Positions 1-8,273 of a stretch of DNA of 23,008 nucleotides are shown piece after piece. Position 1 is the first letter of the stretch; every line of letters starts with the position of its first letter. This stretch comes from a virus. The notes under the pieces were generated by a model. The model did no database searches. It was given only the letters and a program-made list of their open reading frames with translations, and was not told the DNA's origin. Both the position numbers and the translations under genes were made by a program. The DNA lies in IMG/VR virus record IMGVR_UViG_3300025759_000739, positions 1 to 23,008 of that record; one strand, 5' to 3'.

Positions 1-57
1 TATGATAATGCTTTAAAAAGAATTAAAGAACATCAATCTCAACTAAGGCTGATATGA
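1..57 (+). CDS. C-terminal end of a small protein upstream of the terminase (partial)
   Basis: Frame 1 is open from the first base to a TGA at 55-57 and encodes 18 residues, YDNALKRIKEHQSQLRLI. The stop overlaps the terminase start as ATGA, a typical coupled junction, which supports real translation. The gene just before a large terminase is normally the small terminase subunit. What is visible is too short to identify. If the window is a closed circle, this end continues in frame from the ORF at 22889-23008, giving a 58-aa protein, much shorter than usual small terminases. Confidence 0.6.
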   Translation, partial: YDNALKRIKEHQSQLRLI

Positions 58-1622
58 AACTTAAAGAGGACAAGACTTTTTACTTTGATGACAAGGCAGC
101 CGATAGAGTAGTCTACTTTATAGAGAACCACATAAAGCATATCAAAGGAGAGTTAGGTGGTCAGCCATTTAAGTTAGAGCCATTTCAGAAAACAATAGTA
201 AGAGATTTATTTGGCTGGAAATATAGAGATAGTGGTCTAAGAAGATTTAGAACTGCTTACATTTGTCTACCAAGAAAGAACGGAAAGTCTACTCTGATAA
301 GTGCAATAGCTTTGTATATGTTATTGGCCGACAACGAGCCTTCGGCTGAGTGTTATATAGCTGCTGGAGATAGACAACAAGCTGGTATTATATTTGACGT
401 AGCTAGTGGAATGGTAAGAGCTGACAATCAACTAAACAAGAATCTGAAAGTATTTAAAAACTCTATTATCCACGAGAAAAGCAACTCAGCTTTCAAGGCT
501 ATTAGTTCTGAGGCAAGTTCTAAGTTTGGATACAACGCTAGTTTTATTTGTATGGATGAGTTTTTCGTACAGAAAGACTCAAGTCTATGGGATGCCTTGA
601 CTACATCGGTAGGTAGTAGGAGACAGCCAATGACAATAGCTATTACTACTCCAGGATATAATAGAGAATCTATATGTTACAAGACTGAGGAGTATGGTCG
701 TAAAGTATCAGAGGGAATTATAGAGGATGATTCTTTTTATTATGTAAAATACTTTTGCGATTTAGAAACAGACTGGACAAGTGAGGATGCATTGAGAATA
801 GCAAATCCAGGAATAGAAACTGGAATTGTAAAATTAGACTATCTTAAAAGAGAACAAGAGAAAGCTATCAAGCTACCTAGTTATGAGAATACGTTCAGAA
901 TGTTACATCTAGGACAATGGATGTCATCAGCTAGTAAATGGCTTTCAGACCAGCAATGGATGGAGTGCAACAAAGCTCCAATACACTTAGAGGATTATAA
1001 AGGTATGACGGCTTATGCTGGACTTGACTTAGCGAGTGTTAGAGACATATCAGCTTTTGTTTTAATCATTCCAGAAGATGATAGGTTTACGGTTATCCCT
1101 TACTTCTTTGCTCCTAAAGAAAATGCTTTCATTCGTTCAAGACGTGACCAAGTTGATTATATCGGTTGGGAAAAAGAGGGATTGATGGAACTTACAGAAG
1201 GCGATGTAACAGACTACAATTATATAAAACGTAGAATAAAAGAAGTTGCTGAGATTGTAAACATAAAGTCTATTGCCTACGATAGATGGAACTCTAGCCA
1301 ATTAGTTATAGACTTGACAGAAGATGGATTGCCAATGGAGAGCTATGGGCAAGGCTTTGCTAGTATGTCAGCACCAACCAAAGAACTCGAGAAAATCGTA
1401 CTAGGCAAACAGATTAACCACGCTGGTAACAAAGTGTTGAGGTGGATGTGTTCTAACTTAGCTATGAAAACAGACCCAGCTGGAAATATTAAAATGGATA
1501 AGAGTAAATCAACTGAGAAGATTGATGGAATGGTGGCTTTAGTTATGGCTCTAGGCTGTTATATGAATGACGATTCTAGCGACTCATCTACCTATGATGA
1601 TAGGGGAATAGTATGGATTTGA
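54..1622 (+). CDS. terL: Terminase large subunit (HK97-type, Terminase_1)
   Basis: This is the packaging motor ATPase and headful/cos nuclease that pumps DNA through the portal. The 522 residues match the usual family length. A Walker A-like loop, LPRKNGKST, lies at residues 72-80, and the Walker B strand FICMDE at 164-169 ends in acidic residues. The ATPase coupling motif TTPG is at about 198-201. The C-terminal half shows the RNase H-like nuclease acidic residues: D325 in GLDLAS, D410 in AYDRW and D491 in KIDGMVA. The start overlaps the preceding stop by 4 bases. The portal gene follows after a 42-base gap that contains a promoter-like element. Identification is by recognised motifs and gene order. 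Confidence 0.96.
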   Translation: MKLKEDKTFYFDDKAADRVVYFIENHIKHIKGELGGQPFKLEPFQKTIVRDLFGWKYRDSGLRRFRTAYICLPRKNGKSTLISAIALYMLLADNEPSAECYIAAGDRQQAGIIFDVASGMVRADNQLNKNLKVFKNSIIHEKSNSAFKAISSEASSKFGYNASFICMDEFFVQKDSSLWDALTTSVGSRRQPMTIAITTPGYNRESICYKTEEYGRKVSEGIIEDDSFYYVKYFCDLETDWTSEDALRIANPGIETGIVKLDYLKREQEKAIKLPSYENTFRMLHLGQWMSSASKWLSDQQWMECNKAPIHLEDYKGMTAYAGLDLASVRDISAFVLIIPEDDRFTVIPYFFAPKENAFIRSRRDQVDYIGWEKEGLMELTEGDVTDYNYIKRRIKEVAEIVNIKSIAYDRWNSSQLVIDLTEDGLPMESYGQGFASMSAPTKELEKIVLGKQINHAGNKVLRWMCSNLAMKTDPAGNIKMDKSKSTEKIDGMVALVMALGCYMNDDSSDSSTYDDRGIVWI

Positions 1623-1646
1623 CTTTTGCGATTTCTCTTATCTTTG
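1618..1646 (+). promoter_or_regulatory. Bacteroidota-type promoter upstream of the portal gene
   Basis: TTTG at 1618-1621 (TTG 1619-1621) is followed after 17 bases by TATCTTTG at 1639-1646, a full match to the TAnnTTTG -7 element of Bacteroidota promoters. The accepted flavobacterial spacing is about 17-23 bases. It lies in the only gap between terL and the portal gene and would give a leader of roughly 15 bases. The match is direct; promoter activity is inferred. Confidence 0.55.
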
Positions 1647-1664
1647 TAATGTAATTACAGATTT

Positions 1665-2855
1665 ATGGGACTATTTGACTTCCTACGTTCAGAAAAGCGT
1701 GGAGATAATTTTTTAAAGGCTGTATTTGGTGGCTATGGTGCAGCCAACAGAACAGCAGTTACTAGAGATACATCTTTAACATTTAGTGCAGTCTTTGCGT
1801 GTGTTAGAGTTATTAGTGAATCAATAGCAAGTCTACCCATAAAAGTTTACAGAGTCGAGGAGGATGACGATAAGATTACTGACGTTAGCCATCCAATCTA
1901 CCGACTACTAGCTCGTAATCCTAACGAGTATATGACACCGTACACATTCCTAGATACTCTAATGACCAACTTATTACTAGAGGGGAATGCGTATTTTTAC
2001 ATTGAGAGAGATGGCAACGCTAGACCAATCTCACTTATTCCTATCAATCCAGAAGATGTCAAAGTAATAAAGCACGATGGTCAAATATATTACGACATTA
2101 AAAACTATGAGATTGGAGTAATGAAAGAAGATATGTTACACTTCTTCAACTTATCGTTTAATGGTTGTGAGGGAGTTAGCGTATTGAAAGCACAGAATAC
2201 TACAATAGCAACTTCTATAGCTGCTAACGATACAGCCAATAGTTATCTAGGAAACTCTGCTCAAGTTGGTGGAGTTATTAAACATCCTGGCAAACTAAGT
2301 AAAGAAGCTGTAGCAAGACTTAAAAATAGTTGGAATCAAAACTATAGTGGCTCGTTTGTAGCTGGTAAGACTGCTATCCTTGAGGAAGGTATGACATTCG
2401 AACAAACTAACATTGATGCTAACAAATATCAGCTTTTAGAGACTAGACGTTTCCAGATTGAAGAAGTAGCTAGAATATTTAAAGTGCCATTATCTTTGAT
2501 TGGTCACTTAGAGAAAGCTGCTAACTATTCATCTATTGAGGCTTTGAGTATTGACTTCGTAAGATTTACTCTTATGCCTTATATGGTAATGGTAGAACAA
2601 GAGCTAAACAGAAAGCTATTTAGGGAAACAGAGTTTGGCTCGTTTACTATTAAGCTAGATGCTAATGCTTTACTAAGAGGAGATAGTGCTTCTCGTGCAA
2701 GTTATTACAGAGAGATGGCTAGTATAGGTGCTTTGTCTATTAATGAGATTAGACGAATGGAGGACTTGAACAGAGTAGGTCCAGAGGGTGACCAGTTATT
2801 TATGCCATTAAACTTTGCTCCAGTTGGAGACGTAGAAGAGGAGGACAAAGAATAG
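1665..2855 (+). CDS. Portal protein (HK97 family)
   Basis: The portal is the dodecameric ring at the capsid vertex through which DNA is packaged and ejected. The 396 residues fit the HK97 portal family. An N-terminal MGLFDFL and a SAVFACVRVISESIASLP segment at about 41-58 are typical of phage portals. The C-terminal signature, in which FQIEEVARIFKVP is followed by SLIGHLEKAANYSSIEA, is diagnostic of the family. The gene sits directly after terL and directly before the prohead protease, the canonical order. Its stop at 2855 abuts the next ATG at 2856. The upstream base run gives no clear Shine-Dalgarno, as expected for Bacteroidota phages. Confidence 0.96.
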   Translation: MGLFDFLRSEKRGDNFLKAVFGGYGAANRTAVTRDTSLTFSAVFACVRVISESIASLPIKVYRVEEDDDKITDVSHPIYRLLARNPNEYMTPYTFLDTLMTNLLLEGNAYFYIERDGNARPISLIPINPEDVKVIKHDGQIYYDIKNYEIGVMKEDMLHFFNLSFNGCEGVSVLKAQNTTIATSIAANDTANSYLGNSAQVGGVIKHPGKLSKEAVARLKNSWNQNYSGSFVAGKTAILEEGMTFEQTNIDANKYQLLETRRFQIEEVARIFKVPLSLIGHLEKAANYSSIEALSIDFVRFTLMPYMVMVEQELNRKLFRETEFGSFTIKLDANALLRGDSASRASYYREMASIGALSINEIRRMEDLNRVGPEGDQLFMPLNFAPVGDVEEEDKE

Positions 2856-3977
2856 ATGCCGATACCCACTAAAAATATCGACGAGACTAACGAGGAGTTC
2901 ATCGAGAGATGTATGGCTGATGATACTATGGTAGAGGAGTATGAAGATGACCAAAGGTTAGCAATCTGTTCTTTACAATTAGAAGAGGACAGAGCGTTAG
3001 AGGATATAAACACTAAGCCAACTCAAGAGATGGCTGACGAAGCTGCACAAGGCTTAGAATGGCGTGAGGAGTTTGGACGTGGTGGAACAGAGGTAGGCGT
3101 TGCAAGAGCAAGAGATATTAAGAACAGAGTAAACCTTAGTATTGAAACAATAAAAAGAATGTACTCTTATTTTAGTAGACACGAAGTAGACAAAGAGGGA
3201 CAAGGTTTTTATAGTGGAGATGAAGGTTATCCATCTGCTGGTCGAATAGCTTGGGCGTTATGGGGAGGAGATGTTGGCTTTGCTTGGACTAAAAGAAAGA
3301 TAGAAGAAATAGGTAAAGAAGAAAAATTTATAGATATGAAAAATAAAGAAATAAGAACAATTGACGTTCAAGACTTAGAGCTTAGAATGGACGGGGACAA
3401 TCCAGTAGTAGTAGGCTACGGTGCTGTATTTAATTCTATGTCTAATGACTTAGGAGGATTTAGAGAGTTCATAGGCTCAGAAGCTTTTGAAGGTCGTTTA
3501 GAAGATGACGTGAGATTTTTAATTAATCACGATGGTATGCCATTAGCTAGAACGACTAATGGAACACTAAGACTATCTGTTGATGAGAGAGGATTAAAGT
3601 ACGAAGCTAAATTAAATCCTAATGTATCAACTTCAAGAGATTTAATGGAGCTACTAAAAGACGGAACTATCAATCAATCTAGCTTTGCTTTTATTGTAGA
3701 GGATGACTCTTGGGAAATGAAAGACGGTATGAATGTTAGAACTATAAACAAAGTATCTAGACTTTATGACGTTTCTGCTGTAACTTATCCAGCTTACAAT
3801 GAGGCTAGTAGCTCTGTCGCTTTACGTTCTATGGAACAATGGCAAGAAAAAGAACAAGCTAAAAAACTAGAAGAAAGTTTAGAGGCTGAAAAATTAGAGG
3901 GCATAAAAGAAGAAGAAGATTTAAAGCAACGCTCCCTCAATGAAATGCGTTTAAAAATCTTGAAAAATAAATATTAA
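2856..3977 (+). CDS. HK97 prohead protease (peptidase U35) with two N-terminal accessory modules
   Basis: The maturation protease cleaves the capsid delta domain during head assembly. Three modules can be seen in its 373 residues. Residues 1-50 (EFIERCMADDTMVEEY and LAICSLQLEE) are a short acidic module seen in many phage head proteins. Residues 75-152 carry the RHEVDKEGQGFY and GYPSAGRIAWALWGGD segments of a known phage accessory module. Residues 165-325 are the U35 protease, with catalytic H225 in FLINHD and a serine in NQSSFAF (S275/S276). The tail from 326 to 373 is a charged, probably coiled-coil segment, possibly scaffold-like. Met161, just before the protease module, could be an internal start for a protease-only product; this is speculative. 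Confidence 0.92.
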   Translation: MPIPTKNIDETNEEFIERCMADDTMVEEYEDDQRLAICSLQLEEDRALEDINTKPTQEMADEAAQGLEWREEFGRGGTEVGVARARDIKNRVNLSIETIKRMYSYFSRHEVDKEGQGFYSGDEGYPSAGRIAWALWGGDVGFAWTKRKIEEIGKEEKFIDMKNKEIRTIDVQDLELRMDGDNPVVVGYGAVFNSMSNDLGGFREFIGSEAFEGRLEDDVRFLINHDGMPLARTTNGTLRLSVDERGLKYEAKLNPNVSTSRDLMELLKDGTINQSSFAFIVEDDSWEMKDGMNVRTINKVSRLYDVSAVTYPAYNEASSSVALRSMEQWQEKEQAKKLEESLEAEKLEGIKEEEDLKQRSLNEMRLKILKNKY

Positions 3978-3988
3978 TATTAATTTTC
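3960..3988 (+). promoter_or_regulatory. Possible weak promoter for the major capsid gene
   Basis: TTG at 3960-3962 is followed after 18 bases by TAATTTTC at 3981-3988, one base off TAnnTTTG. It overlaps the end of the protease gene and would start RNA almost at the capsid ATG (3995). In such AT-rich DNA the match could be chance. Confidence 0.25.
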
Positions 3989-3994
3989 TATAAA

Positions 3995-5203
3995 ATGAAA
4001 ACATCAAAACTTTATAAAGAGGAAAGAGCTGAAGTTATCGAAAAGATGGAAGGACTTGTAGCATCTGCTGAAGGTCGTGACTTATCTTCTGATGAGCAAA
4101 GCAACTTTGACTCTTTGAATGAAAAAGTTGAGGAGTTAAATAAGATGGCAGTAAGAGCTGAATCTTTCGAGAAACTTCAAGCAACTAAAGCTGTTAAAGA
4201 AGTAACAGAAAACACTCCTAGCGAAGTGAGAGACTATTCTTTCCAAGATGCTATGAATCAAGCTGCAACTGGTCGTTTAGAAGGTCTTGTAAAAGAGATG
4301 GACCAAGAAGCAAGAAACGAGGCTCGTTATACTGGTCAATCGTTTAAAGGTATCGCTATACCATCTTCAATCCTAACTCGTGCTGCTGTAGCTACTGCTG
4401 CTGGTAATGCAACTGAGGTTATGGCTTGGACTGACCAATTAGAGGCTAACTTAGTTTTAGCTTCTGCTGGTGCTAATTTTTATGCTGGTGTAGACAATAT
4501 GAAGTTCCCAGTATTTAGCGCTATCAACTCTGGCTTCGTTGCTGAGACTGGTGGCTCTGCTCCAGCTGCTAATGGTACTGCTACAAGCGTAACGTTATCT
4601 CCTAAGAAACTTATTTCTATTGTAAATGTTTCTGCTGAGGCTATCGCTCAAAATGCTTCTATCGAGGCTGCATTGAGAAGAAATATGGCTCAGTCTGTTG
4701 CTGCTACATTAGAAGCTGCTTTATTAGGAACTGGTGATGTATCTAACGCTCCTACTTCTATCTTTGCTGACGCTGCTGCTGGTTCTACTGCTGCTTTCTC
4801 TGCTGCTAGTGCAATCGCTCTTGAGTCTGCTATCTTAGATGCTGGTGTACAATTAGAAGGTGCTAGAATGGCTTACTTAGTAGATACTAATGCTTATACT
4901 GCTGCTAAGTCTGCTGCTCAAGTTTCTAATGTTTCTCCATTATATGATAACTCTGACAAAACTATCAACGGATATTTCTCTTTTGTTTCTAGTAATGTTG
5001 GTAACGGTGGTGGTGCTACTAAAGACCACGCTTTATTTGGAGACTTCTCTAAAGTTCACATTGCTCAGTTCGGTGGTTTAGACGTTATTTATGACATCTA
5101 TACTAACGCTGGAACTGGTGAGCCAAGATATATCTTGACTTCATTAGTTGATGGTGATGCTGTACAAAACGATACTGCTTTCGCTTCTTTGATTGAAGCA
5201 TAA
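3995..5203 (+). CDS. Major capsid protein (HK97 fold)
   Basis: The 402-residue protein forms the icosahedral shell. Residues 1-70 are a charged, helical delta-domain-like scaffold (EERAEVIEKMEG, LNEKVEELNKMAV) of the kind removed by the upstream U35 protease. The mature part from about residue 110 contains the KGIAIPSSILTRA arm and an alanine/serine-rich HK97-like body (LISIVNVSAEAIAQNAS, NMAQSVAATLEAALLGTGD). Alanine is encoded mostly by GCT, glycine by GGT and serine by TCT, a stronger codon bias than in neighbouring genes, consistent with very high expression. The start has the A-rich leader TATAAA. It is followed by a strong hairpin with a T-run. Confidence 0.95.
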   Translation: MKTSKLYKEERAEVIEKMEGLVASAEGRDLSSDEQSNFDSLNEKVEELNKMAVRAESFEKLQATKAVKEVTENTPSEVRDYSFQDAMNQAATGRLEGLVKEMDQEARNEARYTGQSFKGIAIPSSILTRAAVATAAGNATEVMAWTDQLEANLVLASAGANFYAGVDNMKFPVFSAINSGFVAETGGSAPAANGTATSVTLSPKKLISIVNVSAEAIAQNASIEAALRRNMAQSVAATLEAALLGTGDVSNAPTSIFADAAAGSTAAFSAASAIALESAILDAGVQLEGARMAYLVDTNAYTAAKSAAQVSNVSPLYDNSDKTINGYFSFVSSNVGNGGGATKDHALFGDFSKVHIAQFGGLDVIYDIYTNAGTGEPRYILTSLVDGDAVQNDTAFASLIEA

Positions 5204-5218
5204 TTTGTTTATTTTAAC

Positions 5219-5255
5219 GGAGGGAGTGGAAACACTCTCTCCATTAATTTTTTTT
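5219..5255 (+). terminator. Intrinsic terminator after the major capsid gene
   Basis: GGAGGGAGTG (5219-5228) pairs with CACTCTCTCC (5233-5242): ten base pairs with one G-U, closed by a GAAA (GNRA) tetraloop. ATTAA and eight Ts follow, ending at 5255. The next gene begins at 5258 without a visible promoter, so partial read-through is likely, making this a dose-lowering attenuator between capsid and connector genes. Confidence 0.85.
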
Positions 5256-5257
5256 AA

Positions 5258-5887
5258 ATGGAATACTATAACTACAACTTCAACACATTAAGAGGCTCTG
5301 ACTATGTGCCTTATGGTAAGTTAGTTCTAAAGACTGCTCCAACGTCTACGGTAATATCATTATCAGAGGCTAAAGCATTTTTAAGAATAGACTCAGACTA
5401 TGACGATGACAATACTTATATTACTTCTTTGATTAATGTTGCTACGCAAGTTGTAGAAGAGTTTACTAGACGTAGATTAATGACTCAGACGTACAATCTT
5501 TTTTACGATGAGTTTCCTCCTTACATTGATTTACAAGTAGGAGATGTTGCTAGTGTTACTCACATTAAGTATTACGATGCCGACAACACATTACAAACCT
5601 TAGCAGCATCTAATTACGATGTAGATACTAAGGTAAGACCAGGAAGGATATATGAATCGGAGGACGGAGACTTTCCAAACACTTACGAAAGACCAAACGC
5701 TGTAGAAGTTGAGTTTATAGTAGGTGGGACAGCGAGTGAAGTTCCAGCTCCAATAATTCAAGGAATTTACATCATTGTTGGTCGTTACTACGAAAATCGT
5801 CAGGACGTCGTAATGGGTACTCAAGTAAATGAATTACCTTTAATGGTAGACCACTTATTAACTCCTTACCGATTGCTTGAACTATGA
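5258..5887 (+). CDS. Head-tail connector protein (gp6-like / phiE125 gp8 family)
   Basis: This 209-residue protein probably forms the adaptor ring under the portal. Residues 34-45 (SLSEAKAFLRID) followed by DDDNTYITSLINVATQVVEE and FTRRRLMTQTY are the helical signature of the gp6/phiE125 gp8 connector family. The C-terminal half, with IQGIYIIVGRYYENR and LLTPYRLLEL, also fits. It follows the capsid gene, where HK97 gp6 sits. The ATG lies three bases after the terminator T-run, so its mRNA comes from read-through or an undetected start. The stop overlaps the next ATG by 4 bases. Confidence 0.88.
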   Translation: MEYYNYNFNTLRGSDYVPYGKLVLKTAPTSTVISLSEAKAFLRIDSDYDDDNTYITSLINVATQVVEEFTRRRLMTQTYNLFYDEFPPYIDLQVGDVASVTHIKYYDADNTLQTLAASNYDVDTKVRPGRIYESEDGDFPNTYERPNAVEVEFIVGGTASEVPAPIIQGIYIIVGRYYENRQDVVMGTQVNELPLMVDHLLTPYRLLEL

Positions 5888-7290
5888 TAATAGGCAAACT
5901 AGATAGAAAGTTAAAACTATATACACAGACTTACTCTACTAACGCTTATGGCGAGAGAGTAGTATCTGACAATAGTTACGTTACCATCTACGCAGACTTT
6001 GACTTCAAAGGTGGCAACACTAACTTCGATGCTGATGCCTTAATCAATGATGAGCGTATAGAGTGCCTAATAAGATATAGAACTAACATTGGAGTAAGTC
6101 CACAATATTTTATCTCTAATGGCTCTACTAATTATTCTATCAAGAGTATAAAGGAAGTAGGTCGTAAAGATGCTATGGTGCTTCTATTAGAGAAGAATGA
6201 CGTAGTAGACTTATCACAAACAGCTCCTAATCAATTTGTCTTTACTATTGACACAGAGAACACATCTAGTGGCTCTAGCTTAAATACTCAATTTATGATG
6301 CCATTGGTTAGTGGTGGTAGTTATAACGCTACAGTAAATTGGGGAGATGGCTCTAGCGATACAATAACAAGTTACAATCAACAAGAGGTTACACACACTT
6401 ATAGTAGTGCTGGTCAATACGAAATAAGCATAGAGGGAACATTACAAGGATGGCAATTCAATAACGCTGGAGATAAGCTCAAAATGCTTGACGTAAAACA
6501 ATGGGGAGTCTTAGACTTATCTACTTCTGCTGCTTTCTATGGTTGTACTAATTTAGATGCTAGTGCTACAGATGCTCCAACTATCTCTACTACTTCTTTT
6601 AATCAAATGTTTAGAGAATGTACTAACTTTGATGGAGCTATTGGCAACTGGGATATAAGTACAGTAAACAATATGAGTCAATGTTTTTATAATTCTACTA
6701 CATTTAATAAATCCTTAAATAGTTGGAATGTTAGTAATGTTACAAGTATGATAAGTGTTTTCTATGGTTGCACATCTTTTGACCAAGATTTAAACTCGTG
6801 GGACACTTCTAATGTTGAGCGTATGGACTATATGTTTTTTAACTGTTCACAATTCAACGGAGATATATATAGTTGGGACACTACTAACGTAGATAATATG
6901 AGTTATATGTTTTATGACTGCGACCTATTCGACCAATCTCTAGCAGCGTGGACTATTGCAAATGTCTCTAACTTTACTAACTTTATGCAGAACGCTAGTG
7001 GTCTAAGTACTTCTAACTACGATGCAACGCTAATAGCTTGGGAAGCTGGAGTACACGATAACGATATAAGTATAAACTTCGGTGGCTCACAATTTACAGA
7101 GTCTGCTTATGCTTCAAGATTTAGATTAATAGAGGATGATGGTTGGACTATTGTTGATGGTGGTATCTTTAACCCAACACCAGCCGATTACATAAGCGTA
7201 TTAAACACAAGAGTAGTAGCTGCTGGAGGAGTAGTAGAAAACACTACAGACAGCCAAGCATTCTTACAAACATTAAATGATATAAGCTAA
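5884..7290 (+). CDS. Head-tail adaptor fused to a DUF285 (BspA-like) repeat domain
   Basis: Residues 1-106 look like a complete phage head-tail joining protein (Phage_H_T_join/head closure): MIIGKLDRKLKLYTQ, AYGERVV, VTIYADFDFKGG, and IKSIKEVGRKDAMVLLLEK. This is the right size and place for HK97 gp7-like closure proteins, which normally end there. The ORF instead continues for about 360 residues. Residues 118-200 are a PKD-like beta segment (VNWGDGSSD, THTYSSAGQY). Residues 239-385 are about five and a half 25-residue DUF285 repeats of the type SW(D/N)xSNVxxM...MFxxCxxFxxxL. Residues 434-468 (ADYISVLNTRVVAAGG) are a short C-terminal motif. Reading is continuous, with no frameshift. I infer that the repeats project from the virion neck as a binding domain. 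A virion role is nearly certain; adhesion is inference. Confidence 0.88.
   Translation: MIIGKLDRKLKLYTQTYSTNAYGERVVSDNSYVTIYADFDFKGGNTNFDADALINDERIECLIRYRTNIGVSPQYFISNGSTNYSIKSIKEVGRKDAMVLLLEKNDVVDLSQTAPNQFVFTIDTENTSSGSSLNTQFMMPLVSGGSYNATVNWGDGSSDTITSYNQQEVTHTYSSAGQYEISIEGTLQGWQFNNAGDKLKMLDVKQWGVLDLSTSAAFYGCTNLDASATDAPTISTTSFNQMFRECTNFDGAIGNWDISTVNNMSQCFYNSTTFNKSLNSWNVSNVTSMISVFYGCTSFDQDLNSWDTSNVERMDYMFFNCSQFNGDIYSWDTTNVDNMSYMFYDCDLFDQSLAAWTIANVSNFTNFMQNASGLSTSNYDATLIAWEAGVHDNDISINFGGSQFTESAYASRFRLIEDDGWTIVDGGIFNPTPADYISVLNTRVVAAGGVVENTTDSQAFLQTLNDIS
6598..6993 (+). repeat. DUF285-type 25-residue coding repeats
   Basis: Five to six degenerate 75-base units encode the periodic pattern: MF/CF/VF, then C or N-S at +4, then a (T/S)F(N/D) step, then a W(D/N)-(I/V/T)-(S/T)-x-V-x-x-M step. 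Examples are NWDISTVNNM, SWNVSNVTSM, SWDTSNVERM and SWDTTNVDNM. The repeats are visible at protein level and are less conserved in DNA. Confidence 0.85.
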
Positions 7291-8273
7291 TGGCAGACGG
7301 ACTATTAAATAAAGCAAGTATAATCTTAACTCCTACTGGTTACAAGGCTGGTACGCTTTACAACGTAGCACCAATAGACGAGCCTTATGAAGACTTTGAC
7401 TTTGCTAGAACTTCAACTGCTACAAGAATTAACTCTAGTGGATTAGTTTCTAATGTAGCTACTGGAGTGCCAAGAATAAGTTATGATAGTAATGGAGATA
7501 ATGGTCATATATTGTTAGAGCCTACTACAACAAATTTATATTTAAATACTGATACACTATCTACACAAAATATAAGTACATCAGCTAGTGATTATTCTGT
7601 TTCATTTTATGGAACTGGAACAATTACATTTAGTGGTTCTTATAGTGGCAGTCTTGTAGGAACTGGATTAAATGACAGAGTATCTTTAACATTTACTGCT
7701 ACAAGTGGAACACTTACAAGTACAGTTAGTGGTAGTGTTACAAATGCACAAATAGAGAATTTAGGTTACTCCACTTCATATATGCCTAGCCTATCAACAC
7801 AAGGAGTAAGAGCTACAGAGACTGCAACTGGTGCTGGTAGTGCTGACTTAATAAACTCAACAGAGGGTGTGTTATATGCAGAGATAGCTGCTTTAGCTAA
7901 TGATGGAACTTTTAGAGAAATAAGTTTGAACGATGGTTCTACTAATAATGTAGTAGAAATAAGATATAAAAGCACAGCAAATCAATTTCAATTTATTGTA
8001 AGAAATGGTGGAGCTGCTGTTGTTTCTCCATCAATTATGCTTACAAATGCTTTAGAATTTATTAAAGTAGCTTTCAGCTATAAAACTGATGACTACAAAA
8101 TGTACGTAAATGGGGTTGAAGTAGCGACTGATACAAATGGCACTATGCCTAGTGGACTTAATAATTTATCTTTTGATTGGGGTGGCAGTAACCCTTTCTA
8201 CGGAAAATGCAAAGCACTAGCAGTATTTAATGAGGCTTTAAGTGATAGCGAACTAACACAACTAACAACGTAA
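7290..8273 (+). CDS. LamG / concanavalin A-like virion protein
   Basis: This 327-residue protein is probably a glycan-binding decoration or fibre protein. Residues 36-55 contain the FDFARTSTATRINSSGLVS motif, a recurrent hallmark of phage fibre and decoration proteins that carry lectin-like domains. Residues 75-175 are Ser/Thr/Gly-rich beta structure (ILLEPTTTNLYLN). Residues 185-327 look like a LamG/ConA jelly roll: EGVLYAEIA, FIKVAFSYKTDDYKMYVNGV, and GKCKALAVFNEALSDSELTQL at the end. It is translationally coupled (TAATG) to the adaptor-DUF285 gene and lies between two neck genes where HK97 has nothing. Ligand and virion location are inferred. Confidence 0.8.
   Translation: MADGLLNKASIILTPTGYKAGTLYNVAPIDEPYEDFDFARTSTATRINSSGLVSNVATGVPRISYDSNGDNGHILLEPTTTNLYLNTDTLSTQNISTSASDYSVSFYGTGTITFSGSYSGSLVGTGLNDRVSLTFTATSGTLTSTVSGSVTNAQIENLGYSTSYMPSLSTQGVRATETATGAGSADLINSTEGVLYAEIAALANDGTFREISLNDGSTNNVVEIRYKSTANQFQFIVRNGGAAVVSPSIMLTNALEFIKVAFSYKTDDYKMYVNGVEVATDTNGTMPSGLNNLSFDWGGSNPFYGKCKALAVFNEALSDSELTQLTT

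Noticed and set aside
464-476. TTATCCACG, one mismatch to a DnaA box, within terL
   Set aside because: A single near match in a 23-kb AT-rich sequence is expected by chance and is not clustered.
2837-2846. AGGAGG-like Shine-Dalgarno before the protease gene
   Set aside because: It is the codon run for Glu-Glu-Glu-Asp at the end of the portal gene. Other starts in the window lack such sites, so it is probably coincidental.
2705-3013. 102-aa reverse-strand frame
   Set aside because: Ser-rich shadow across the portal and protease genes; every supported gene is on the + strand. The other reverse frames (for example 5600-5824, 7766-7975, 8460-8699, 12618-12959, 14690-14950, 15688-15903, 16119-16328, 22285-22539, 22570-22815) were rejected for the same reason.
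4890-5081. 63-aa frame inside the capsid gene
   Set aside because: Leu-rich shadow created by the GCT/TCT-biased codons of the capsid gene.
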